This document shows, one piece after another, positions 55,542 through 62,818 of a stretch of DNA of 62,818 nucleotides. Within the stretch, counting starts at the first letter, position 1. The number at the start of each line of letters is the position of its first letter. The notes beneath the pieces were generated by a model that was given only the letters and a program-made list of their open reading frames with translations, had not been told where the DNA came from and made no database searches. Source of the stretch: Brotaphodocola catenula (GTDB lineage Bacteria > Bacillota > Clostridia > Lachnospirales > Lachnospiraceae); assembly GCA_020686985.1 (NCBI GenBank), contig JAJEPU010000020.1:1-62818 (forward strand), written 5' to 3'. Both the position numbers and the translations under genes were made by a program.

Positions 55542-55678
55542 CTGAGATTTCCTGATGGGACACCGGGTGGATTCACAGGATTTTCAAATTTCTCTGTTAT
55601 ATTAAATATATTGGATAAGTCATGGAAGGTGTTTATGATTTAAACGCGAAAGATCCATTTGATCAGAAAGGAAACGGA

Positions 55679-56614
55679 ATGAAGCGAAGAGCGAACAGTC
55701 AGGGAGAGAACAGTCAGAAACAGGGAAAAAATCATTTAGGTGCATGGATGGCAGTGAGACGAACGCTCGTGAGAGTGTGCCTGTGCGGAATCGTGCTTGC
55801 GGGGACAGCGGGGGCGAGTATTCTGCCGGTTATGCATGCATATGCGTCGGATAAGGCGGTTGAGACTGTTTATCTCTCCACATCCAGGCATGCGTGGTGG
55901 GAGACTGATACTGTCGGAAGATGGAATTCTGTGAGCAAGGCGCATGAGTATCAGGTCAAGCTCTATATTGCGGATGATTTTGATCTGGATACGGATGATG
56001 AGGATAACGGAGTGATTACGCTGACTGATGCAAAGCTCAATGAGCTGACTCAGGATGCAGAGTGCGTGATGATGAAGCGAACGACGGAGACCAGTTATGA
56101 TTTCTCTCCGTATATGAAGGATCTTCACACCTATATTTTCGTTGTCCGGGCAGTTCCGAAACTCAGTGAACAGCAGTATGTGAAATCCGGAGACTGGGTT
56201 GCCTCTCCGACCGCAGATTTTAAGGAAAATCAGGTTCAGGGAATCACCGGTGGAAAGTGGCGCAACTATCTTGAGGGAACAAAGTATGAGACCGAGGATG
56301 GAGAGTTTCTCACCGGAGGTTGGCAGAGAATTCAGGGAGTCTGGTATCTGTTCGATGAAAATGGATATCGCCTGGGTGGCTGGCAGACCGTAGATGGAGT
56401 TCACTACTATCTCGATGAAGACAATGGAATGCTTGCGACAGGATGGTTTGTCTGGGACGATAACTGGTATTATGCAGATAAGACAGGTGCGGTGCAGACA
56501 GGATGGATCATGGATCAGCCGGGAAAGTATTATTACCTGAATGAGGACGGCACGATGGCGCATGACACGGTTGTAGACGGATATACACTTAACAGCAAGG
56601 GGCTTCGCCAGTAA
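55679..56614 (+). CDS. secreted cell-wall-binding repeat protein
   Basis: 311 residues. A long basic N-region precedes a hydrophobic signal (VRVCLCGIVLAGTAGASILP) and the AYASDKAVETVYLS junction, which is nearly the same as AYASDKAVTKVTL in the gene just upstream. An FN3-like domain follows (GRWNSVSKAHEYQVKLYIAD, YDFSPYMKDLHTYIFVVRAV), then about five wall-binding repeats (WQRIQGVWYLFDENGYRLGG, NWYYADKTGAVQTGWI). AAAGGAAAC selects ATG 55679 over ATG 55622. It looks like a diverged tandem duplicate that has lost the first beta domain. Confidence 0.87.
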   Translation: MKRRANSQGENSQKQGKNHLGAWMAVRRTLVRVCLCGIVLAGTAGASILPVMHAYASDKAVETVYLSTSRHAWWETDTVGRWNSVSKAHEYQVKLYIADDFDLDTDDEDNGVITLTDAKLNELTQDAECVMMKRTTETSYDFSPYMKDLHTYIFVVRAVPKLSEQQYVKSGDWVASPTADFKENQVQGITGGKWRNYLEGTKYETEDGEFLTGGWQRIQGVWYLFDENGYRLGGWQTVDGVHYYLDEDNGMLATGWFVWDDNWYYADKTGAVQTGWIMDQPGKYYYLNEDGTMAHDTVVDGYTLNSKGLRQ

Positions 56615-56660
56615 CAGAAAGAAAAGAGAATTATTGGGTATGTGCGCGTGAACAGGAAGA

Positions 56661-56708
56661 AAAGCGACAGTCCGACGGGAAAAAGTTCGTCGGGCTGTCG
56701 CTTTCTTG
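56661..56708 (+). terminator. intrinsic terminator after the 55.7-kb wall-binding gene
   Basis: AAAGCGACAG (56661-56670) pairs with CTGTCGCTTT (56695-56704), extended by CCGACG/CGTCGG; followed by CTTG and the TATGATAGGAAAT motif. Confidence 0.9.
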
Positions 56709-56832
56709 TATGATAGGAAATGTTATCAGTTATCCTGTAAAATGAAAAAATATTTTGTAAGGGCGCAAAGTAACTAACTATATAATCGATACCTAGAGAT
56801 TGCAATACCGTGGAGAAACATACCGGATCGCA

Positions 56833-58140
56833 TTACGGTACGAGTTTTGCAAGCTCCGGGAAGAGTCCAAGACTGCGCTTTAAGATTCCTTTCATAAATG
56901 CAATCGTGATGCCATAATTCGTAAACGGAATTCCGGCATCGAGCGCTGATTTCTGTCGGTAGAGAACCTCACGCTCGTTGAGCATACATCCACCGCAGTG
57001 AATCACCAGCTTAAATTTTGACAGGTCTTCCGGGAAGCCGAGACCGGAACTTGTCTCAATCTCAAGCGATTTTCCGGTGCATTTATGGAGCCAGCCGGGA
57101 ATCTTGACGGTTCCGATATCTCCGCATTGGCGGTGATGGGTACAGCCCTCGGAGATCAAAATTCGATCGCCGTCTTTCAGCGTGGAGATTGCAGAGACAC
57201 CGCGAACCGCTGTCTCTAAAAATCCTTTGTAGCGCGCCATCAGAATCGAGTAGGAGGTTAGCGGAAGCTCGTCGGGGACGAGACGGCTCACGAGACCGAA
57301 CGCCTGACTGTCGGTGATAACCATAGCGGGCTGGATTCCACCTGCCTGAAAACGGGCAAGCGTCTCTTCAAGCTCGGTTTCCCGGCAGACAATGGAGATT
57401 GCGCCAGATTCTAAGACCTCGCGGATCATCATTTGCTGGGGCAGAATCAGTCGTCCCTTCGGCGCGGACTCATCGATCGGGATGACCTGAATCACGAGAT
57501 CGCCGGGATGCAATAGATCGCGGATAAGGTTGCGGGTGGGCTTTCCGGTGTGAACCAGGGAGGCAATGCGCTCTTTTAACTCCTGAATGCCGATGTTTTT
57601 TTGTGCACTGACACTGAGAATATTAGCGGGTAAGATGTTGGTGCCCTCAATATTGGCATTTGGAATCTCAGCGCCTGAAATTCCAGTGCCTGAAATTTCA
57701 GTGTCTGTTGCGGGTAAATCGTGCTTCTTTGAATTTTGAAATGCAGAAAGGTCGCATTTGTTAAAAACGATGAGAAATGGAAGATCTTTTTCTTTAAAGA
57801 GATCAAGAAGTTCCTGATCGGAAGCACCGATTCCTTCCGTGCCGTCCACGACGAGAACCGCACAGTCGGCGCGGTTTAAGATCTGTCGGGCACGTTTGAT
57901 GCGCTGTTTTCCGAGACTTCCCTCATCGTCGAATCCGGGCGTATCAATGATCACAACCGGACCAAGTGGGAGAAGTTCCATAGATTTTGTTACCGGGTCT
58001 GTCGTCGTTCCCTTTGTATCAGAGACGACAGACATTTGCTGACCGGTGATTGCGTTGACGATACTGGATTTTCCGGCATTTCGTCGCCCGAAAAATCCGA
58101 TATGAATCCGCTCAGCGGATGGAGTTGCATTCAATCCCAT
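56833..58140 (-). CDS. hydF: [FeFe] hydrogenase maturation GTPase HydF
   Basis: 435 residues. GTPase domain with P-loop GRRNAGKS (residues 18-25), DTPGFDDEG and NKCD. The C-terminal cluster-binding part has CTHHRQCGD and HCGGCML, the CxH...HCxxC ligands of the scaffold [4Fe-4S] cluster. HydF carries the di-iron precursor built by HydE and HydG to the hydrogenase. Between NKCD and SAQK lies an unusual run of six pentapeptides (57613-57702). GAGAGG selects ATG 58140 over 58155. Last gene of the maturase group. Confidence 0.96.
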   Translation of the reverse strand: MGLNATPSAERIHIGFFGRRNAGKSSIVNAITGQQMSVVSDTKGTTTDPVTKSMELLPLGPVVIIDTPGFDDEGSLGKQRIKRARQILNRADCAVLVVDGTEGIGASDQELLDLFKEKDLPFLIVFNKCDLSAFQNSKKHDLPATDTEISGTGISGAEIPNANIEGTNILPANILSVSAQKNIGIQELKERIASLVHTGKPTRNLIRDLLHPGDLVIQVIPIDESAPKGRLILPQQMMIREVLESGAISIVCRETELEETLARFQAGGIQPAMVITDSQAFGLVSRLVPDELPLTSYSILMARYKGFLETAVRGVSAISTLKDGDRILISEGCTHHRQCGDIGTVKIPGWLHKCTGKSLEIETSSGLGFPEDLSKFKLVIHCGGCMLNEREVLYRQKSALDAGIPFTNYGITIAFMKGILKRSLGLFPELAKLVP

Positions 58141-58180
58141 AATAGATCCTCTCATAAATCGAAATGATAAAGTAACGAAA

Positions 58181-59602
58181 TTAGAAGCGGAAATCGCGGA
58201 TTCCCTCTTCGATTTTCTTTAAGTGGTCAGCGCAGATTTCGCGAACCTTTTCTTTCGGAATATTTGAGAGTTCTGCCTGAATCAGTGCCTCACCGATCTT
58301 TTTCGTATCCTCGGATGCGTAGTCCATCAGATACTCTTTCAGCGTCATCAACGCGTTCGGATGACAGCAGTTTTGGATCTGTCCGCTCTTGCAAAGACTC
58401 ATGAAGCGGTCGCCGGTGCGTCCCTCACGGTAGCAGGCAGTACAGAACGACGGAATATACCCAAGCTCCATCAGCCATTTCACAACCTCATCGAGCGTTC
58501 TCTGATCGGATACATCGAACTGTTCGGTATCTGTTGGGCGAACTTCCTCCTGATAACCGCCGACGGAGGTGCGGGAACCACCACTGATCTGGGAGACACC
58601 GAGACGAATGACTTTCTCGCGGACTTTCTGGCTCTCTCTCGTGGAGATGATCATGCCGGTGTAAGGAACGGCAACGCGGATCAGAGCGCAGAGTTTGGCA
58701 AAGATTTCATCGCTGATTCCATTGTCGAAGGTGTTTGGATCAATGTCGTCAGCGCGCTTGATTCGCGGAACGCTGATCGTGTGCGGGCCGACTCCGTGAA
58801 CGGCTTCAAGATGTTCAGCGTGCATCAGAAGACCGGCAAACTCATACTTGTACAGCTCCAGACCAAAGAGAACACCGAGACCGACATCATCGATGCCACC
58901 CTCCATCGCGCGGTCCATCGCTTCGGTGTGGTAGCAGTAGTCGTGCTTCGGACCGGTCGGGTGAAGGGTCTCATAGCTCTCTTTGTGATAGGTCTCCTGG
59001 AACAGAATGTAGGTTCCGATTCCGGCTTCCTTGAGCTTTCGGTAATTCTCCACAGTCGTGGCTGCAATGTTGACATTGACTCTGCGGATTGCTCCGTTCT
59101 TGTGCTTGATGGAGTAGATCGTATTGATACACTCGAGAATGTACTCGATCGGGTTGTGGAGCGGATCTTCGCCGGCCTCGATGGCAAGACGCTTATGTCC
59201 CATATCCTGAAGAGCAGTGACCTCAGTGGCGACCTCCTGCTGTGTCAGCTTCTTGCGCGCGATATGGCGGTTCTTGCTGTGGTAAGGGCAGTAAACACAG
59301 CCGTTGACGCAGTAGTTGGAGAGGTAGAGCGGGGCAAACATGACAATGCGGTTGCCATAGAATTTCTTTTTCAGCTCTTCTGCGAGCGTGTAGAGTTCCT
59401 CAATTTTCTCCTGATTTTCGCAGGCGAGAAGAACGGAGGCCTCACGGTGAGTTAGACCCTTGCAGAGCTTTGCCTTCTCAATGATCTGATCAATCAGCTC
59501 GAGATTGTCCTTGTTGGCCTCCGCGTATGCGAGTGTGTCAAGAATTTCCTGATGGTTGATGAATTCCTCCGCTTTCAGAGATTTTGGATTGTATGCGTAC
59601 AT
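58181..59602 (-). CDS. hydG: [FeFe] hydrogenase maturase HydG, tyrosine lyase
   Basis: 473 residues. Radical SAM cluster CVNGCVYC, near residue 100. C-terminal auxiliary cluster region CTACYREGRTGDRFMSLCKS. HydG splits tyrosine to make the CO and CN ligands of the H-cluster through a cysteine-bound iron synthon. It lies 40 bases before hydF and 156 bases after hydE on the minus strand. AAGGAAA precedes ATG 59602. Confidence 0.97.
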   Translation of the reverse strand: MYAYNPKSLKAEEFINHQEILDTLAYAEANKDNLELIDQIIEKAKLCKGLTHREASVLLACENQEKIEELYTLAEELKKKFYGNRIVMFAPLYLSNYCVNGCVYCPYHSKNRHIARKKLTQQEVATEVTALQDMGHKRLAIEAGEDPLHNPIEYILECINTIYSIKHKNGAIRRVNVNIAATTVENYRKLKEAGIGTYILFQETYHKESYETLHPTGPKHDYCYHTEAMDRAMEGGIDDVGLGVLFGLELYKYEFAGLLMHAEHLEAVHGVGPHTISVPRIKRADDIDPNTFDNGISDEIFAKLCALIRVAVPYTGMIISTRESQKVREKVIRLGVSQISGGSRTSVGGYQEEVRPTDTEQFDVSDQRTLDEVVKWLMELGYIPSFCTACYREGRTGDRFMSLCKSGQIQNCCHPNALMTLKEYLMDYASEDTKKIGEALIQAELSNIPKEKVREICADHLKKIEEGIRDFRF

Positions 59603-59758
59603 AATATTTTCCTTTCTTGCAGGTCAGCGGGATTTCTACTTTCCCTTGATCGAACACGATATGTTCAGCATTTTTTCGGGACTAAAAATTTTCAAAGTCA
59701 AAAATCCGGCTTTCCTGTCAGAGCGTTTTTATAATTTTATTTTTTTGATAGGAATCTT

Positions 59759-60856
59759 TTACTCGATTCCGATCAGACTGTCTCCGCGTGAGGACACAAT
59801 GTGAAATCCGGCGCTTGTGACACGGCGCTCGAGACAGCCACGACATTCGGCAGCCTCCTCACCGGTGCAGATCTTGTTGTCGTAGAGCGCATATTTTTTG
59901 CGAACTCCGACGGGTGAGAGATTCGGCATGATGACGTTTGCACCGGAGCGAAGTCCCTCCTCGCGTCCATCGGACTGTGCGGTTCCGAGAGCAGTCGTTG
60001 CTGGCAGGAGTACTTTCGGGAGCAGAAGGCGGATCACGGACAGAAGAAACAGCGTCAACTCGACGCTTCCGGCAGGCATCTCTCCAAATGGCGTATCTTT
60101 CTGCGGAAGAAACGGACCGATGCCAACCATGTGAGGCTGAAATATTTTGAGAAAACGCAGATCCTTCACGAGATCCGCAGTTGTCTGATACGGAGAACCA
60201 ACCATGAAGCCACAGCCTGTCTGATAACCGATTCGGCGCAGTGTCTCGAGACATTTCATGCGATTGTCAAAACTCATCTGCTCGGGATGAAGTTTCTCGT
60301 AGTGAGATTTTGAGGCGGTCTCATGGCGAAGCAGGTAGCGGTCAGCGCCGGCATCAAACAGTCGCTGATAGCTCTCCTCGCTTCGCTCACCGAGAGACAA
60401 TGTGATCGCACAATCCGGGTATTCGGCACGGATTGCGGAGACGATTTTCTCCATCCGCTCGTCCGTGAAATAGAGATCTTCTCCTCCCTGAAGCACAAAG
60501 GTGCGGAAACCGAGATCATATCCCTGGCGACAGCAGGAGAGAATCTCGTCGAAACTCAGGCGGTAGCGGTCTGCATGTGGATTGCTACGGCGAATTCCGC
60601 AGTAGAAGCAGTCATTTTTGCAGTAGTTGGTAAACTCAATCAGTCCGCGCAGAAAGACTTCCTCATGGTAGTAACGGGCACAGCACTCAGATGCTTTCTT
60701 CTTTAAAAATGCGCGGATGCGCCCATCATCCTCGTTTCGTCCGTCAATCAGGAGACGGAGATCCTCATCGGGAAGATCGTGTTCGCGAACCAGAGTCTTG
60801 GCGATTGCCATTAAGTCTAAATTCGTCATGTTCGTTATGTTTTTCAAGTCATTCAT
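59759..60856 (-). CDS. hydE: [FeFe] hydrogenase maturase HydE
   Basis: 365 residues, a TIM-barrel radical SAM enzyme of the BioB family. Cluster motif CKNDCFYC after EFTNY; GGEDLYFTDERM follows. HydE acts on the HydG product on the path to the bridging dithiolate of the di-iron site. A Cys triplet near the C-terminus (CTGEEAAECRGCLERRV) may hold a further cluster seen in part of the family. It overlaps the upstream regulator gene by ATGA. Confidence 0.96.
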   Translation of the reverse strand: MNDLKNITNMTNLDLMAIAKTLVREHDLPDEDLRLLIDGRNEDDGRIRAFLKKKASECCARYYHEEVFLRGLIEFTNYCKNDCFYCGIRRSNPHADRYRLSFDEILSCCRQGYDLGFRTFVLQGGEDLYFTDERMEKIVSAIRAEYPDCAITLSLGERSEESYQRLFDAGADRYLLRHETASKSHYEKLHPEQMSFDNRMKCLETLRRIGYQTGCGFMVGSPYQTTADLVKDLRFLKIFQPHMVGIGPFLPQKDTPFGEMPAGSVELTLFLLSVIRLLLPKVLLPATTALGTAQSDGREEGLRSGANVIMPNLSPVGVRKKYALYDNKICTGEEAAECRGCLERRVTSAGFHIVSSRGDSLIGIE

Positions 60857-61155
60857 GATTTCACTCCCGAATAGGCCGCCTTGGAACTAACTCCGGGCAG
60901 TTTTCCGATCTTTCCTGACAGTGCGGAGATCACCGGTTGGGGGGCATCGATCGCGATACTGATGATGCTCAACTGCTTTTGACGATAGGGAATTCCCATG
61001 CGTCCGATGATGAAAGTGCGATACTCATGCAGAATGTCGTTGAGCGCTTCAACGGAATCTGAATTTTCCACAACGATTCCAATGACGGCGATCCGTGTTT
61101 CCTCAGCAGGAGACGGAGCATGTTCTGTGTGCAGTTTTGATTCTGGTGTTTTCAT
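60853..61155 (-). CDS. TM1266-type small ACT-like protein, putative hydrogenase system regulator
   Basis: About 100 residues. The core (IAVIGIVVENSDSVEALNDI, LHEYRTFIIGRMGIPYRQKQ, LSIISIAIDAPQPVISALSG) matches the TM1266 family, an ACT/NikR-C-like ligand-binding fold usually encoded with hydE and called an iron-only hydrogenase system regulator. It has no DNA-binding domain. AGGAGG on the minus strand precedes ATG 61155. First gene of the hydE-hydG-hydF unit. Confidence 0.85.
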   Translation of the reverse strand: MKTPESKLHTEHAPSPAEETRIAVIGIVVENSDSVEALNDILHEYRTFIIGRMGIPYRQKQLSIISIAIDAPQPVISALSGKIGKLPGVSSKAAYSGVKS

Positions 61156-61765
61156 GTGCGACAGAGTCCTCCTGGCATATAAAGATGTTTTTAGGCTACT
61201 GTTCATGTTCATAGTGCTAGACACGTGTGGGTGAACAGAAACAATTTTAGAATCCAGGACGCAAAAAAGACTGTAACGATTTGTGGATTGGTAGTGTGAA
61301 TCCAGATTCGCAGAATTCAAGTCAAAGTTATTTGCTGATATTCGTTTAATGGAAGCACAAAAATATCAAATATCATAGTTACAGAATGTGAATTTTGAAT
61401 AGAAAATAAAATAGGTGAACCTTTCTCCTCAAAATAGTTTCATAGTTTTTTGGCGTCAGGATACAAGAACATCGTATCATAGTGAGAAAAAGTTTGCAAT
61501 AGGGAGTGCGTGAAAGTGGGGGTAGAGCGATAGGATGTGTGCAGAGATGTTTATTGCTTTTGGGCTTTGATGTTCTTTGATGTTTTCTCTAATGATTTTT
61601 TTGGTGCTTTTTCGGCTCCTCCAGCGAGAAAAGTCCCGCAAACACGCCGTCGGAGCCTGTCTCCTCTTTTGTGTTGTAAATGTCTTAATGTTTGTTCTCA
61701 GTTTGCAAGAGAGAAAAGCCTGTGATAAAATAAGACTCAGACATAAGGAAGGACAAGAGGATGAA
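61156..61765. other. divergent intergenic region, no gene seen
   Basis: 610 bases between the divergent maturase unit and the Sir2-like gene. An inverted repeat, GGCTCC / GGAGCC (61612-61617 with 61652-61657), occurs around CCGCAAACACGCCG, loosely like the core of family E. An open frame runs through 61577-61765 into the Sir2-like gene but has no ribosome binding site and is not supported as protein. Promoters for both sides should lie here; none is clear. Confidence 0.4.
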
Positions 61766-62551
61766 ATGATAGAAAAAATTGATGAAATTCAGGAACAGCT
61801 TGCGGGGGCAGAAAAAGTGTTAGTCGGACTTGGCGAGGAGTGGAAGTGGAATCGTCAGGGCGAGGATGCAAAAGAACGCCGGGAAGAGCTGGTGAGAGCA
61901 TATGAGAAACTGTATCAGATGCTTCAGAATAAAGATTATTTTATTGTGACGCTTGCAACGGATGCGCTGATCTATGAGACTTCGCTTGGAAGCAAGGCAG
62001 AGAACGTGATTTCAACGGATAAAGAGGAAGATGCAGTTTCCTGTCCGTCGGAGAATGCAGAGACACTTGCGGTGATGGAACGTCTGTTTCCATCCAAGAA
62101 GCGTCCGGAAGATACCAGATGGCAGAGGATTGTAGCTCCTTGTGGAAATGAGACGTGGAGACAGTGTTCCGCCGCTTGTACGAAGGACATCTGGGAGCCG
62201 GGCGAGGTCCCGAATGATATCTGTCCACACTGCGGAGCACCGCTGACTGGAAATACAGTCGAGGCAAATCCTTATATTGAGGAGGGATACCTGCCACAGT
62301 GGAATCGTTATACGCAGTGGCTGACGCGCACTTTGAACCGCGAGACTTTGATTTTGGAATTGGGAGCGGGATTTGGCAATCCGGGAGTCATTCGTTTCCC
62401 ATTTGAGAAGACAGCATTTTTTAACCGCAAATCGCATCTCTGCCGTGTACATGCCCAATTCCCACAGATCACGCAGGAACTGGCAGATCGCGCAGTTGGA
62501 ATTAAGGAGAATTCGGTTGAGTGGGTGAATCAGATTAAAAATCAGATATGA
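61766..62551 (+). CDS. Sir2-like (SIR2 superfamily) protein
   Basis: 261 residues resembling proteins annotated as Sir2-family NAD-dependent deacetylases in Clostridia. Supported by the zinc-ribbon-like cysteines (PCGNETWRQCSAAC, then ICPHCGAPL) and the C-terminal strand ILELGAGFGNPGVIRFPFEK. The N-terminal segment KVLVGLGEEW stands where canonical sirtuins have GAGxS, so NAD binding or deacetylation is uncertain. AGAGG at 61756-61760 selects ATG 61766; the in-frame extension to 61577 lacks a ribosome binding site. Confidence 0.75.
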   Translation: MIEKIDEIQEQLAGAEKVLVGLGEEWKWNRQGEDAKERREELVRAYEKLYQMLQNKDYFIVTLATDALIYETSLGSKAENVISTDKEEDAVSCPSENAETLAVMERLFPSKKRPEDTRWQRIVAPCGNETWRQCSAACTKDIWEPGEVPNDICPHCGAPLTGNTVEANPYIEEGYLPQWNRYTQWLTRTLNRETLILELGAGFGNPGVIRFPFEKTAFFNRKSHLCRVHAQFPQITQELADRAVGIKENSVEWVNQIKNQI

Positions 62552-62818
62552 TTGAAATATAATCATACGAAAATGTAAGATACCTAGCTAAGGCGAAAGA
62601 CGGCGGGAAAATACGCGCAAACACGCTCGCGCTGGATGAGCCGTAAAATAAAAGTGTGCTGTAAAACAAAAATCACAAACCCCACCTTAAATGTACAAAC
62701 GAAGAAACAAAAGTTGTGAAAATAACTGGTGTGTGTTAAACTCCCGTCTTTGACAGTGATATTTGGAAAAACATCGCAGAAAGGCTTATTCTATATAGCT
62801 TTTCCGGCGGTGCTTTTT
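62552..62818. other. right-hand edge, no gene seen
   Basis: Non-coding to the window edge. A weak inverted repeat, ACGGC / GCCGT (62600-62604 with 62640-62644), surrounds GCGCAAACACGCTCGCGC. The last bases (CGGCGGTGCTTTTT) resemble GGTGCTTTTTCGGC at 61602-61615, so a repeat may begin at the edge. Confidence 0.3.

Noticed and set aside
58361-59455. 364-residue open frame on the plus strand opposite hydG
   Set aside because: hydG is unmistakable on the other strand; the plus frame is low-information antisense with no ribosome binding site.
61577-61765. N-terminal extension of the Sir2-like protein with a hydrophobic stretch
   Set aside because: No ribosome binding site before ATG 61577, the extension resembles no sirtuin, and AGAGG sits at the right distance before ATG 61766.

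Overview
The window looks like a chromosomal segment of a Gram-positive anaerobe of the class Clostridia, most likely family Lachnospiraceae. Evidence: a SCIFF peptide with its radical SAM maturase, a SecDF fusion next to tgt and yajC, an [FeFe]-hydrogenase with all of its maturases, a DUF5688 protein, choline-binding-like cell-wall repeat proteins, a His-less HPr-like protein, and an unbroken S10/spc/alpha ribosomal protein block. Gene starts carry strong AGGAGG-type ribosome binding sites. The taxonomic call is inferred from gene content; there is no rRNA gene in the window.

Layout. 1-2600: tail of an IS200/IS605 transposase, a GltD-like flavin/Fe-S oxidoreductase, a small cupin and a decayed GGDEF fragment. 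2600-12000: uvrB, a DUF5688 gene on the minus strand, a large membrane-anchored protein of unknown function, murA, a cell-wall-binding repeat protein, then a tRNA cluster (Asn, Glu, CAT anticodon, Asp) behind a perfect consensus promoter. 12000-21000: a DUF3783 gene, then a lipoprotein substrate-binding protein with a YesM/YesN-type two-component system and no permease; an HPr-like protein; a DUF815 AAA ATPase; metK under a SAM-I riboswitch. 21000-26200: a MalY/PatB-type C-S lyase, a monomeric [FeFe] hydrogenase and two VanZ-like membrane proteins. 26200-31500: scfA, terminator, scfB, secDF, tgt, yajC. 31600-34250: an rRNA-type methyltransferase and another wall-binding repeat protein.

34400-51250 is the ribosomal protein super-operon: rpsJ-rplC-rplD-rplW-rplB-rpsS-rplV-rpsC-rplP-rpmC-rpsQ-rplN-rplX-rplE-rpsN-rpsH-rplF-rplR-rpsE-rpmD-rplO-secY, then a terminator and an IS-end remnant, then adk-map-infA-rpmJ-rpsM-rpsK-rpsD-rpoA-rplQ. 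It starts from a good promoter with a long structured leader and has a second promoter before rpmJ. 51600-56600: surface genes (LCP family protein, a Thr-rich secreted protein, two adjacent wall-binding repeat proteins). 56800-61200, minus strand: TM1266-type regulator-hydE-hydG-hydF, which would build the H-cluster for the hydrogenase at 23-24.5 kb. A Sir2-like gene ends the window.

The least ordinary material is intergenic. A family of long imperfect stem-loops occurs at 21.1 kb, 26.0 kb and 34.3 kb; two full copies differ by paired, compensating base changes. A second element at 53.9 kb folds as a perfect three-way junction and has a partial relative at 21.3 kb. A motif close to TTTTTGTATGATAGGAAAT follows the T-tract of four intrinsic terminators. 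IS200/IS605-like end hairpins stand alone at 0.2, 8.7 and 45.8 kb. No CRISPR array, prophage or plasmid functions were seen.
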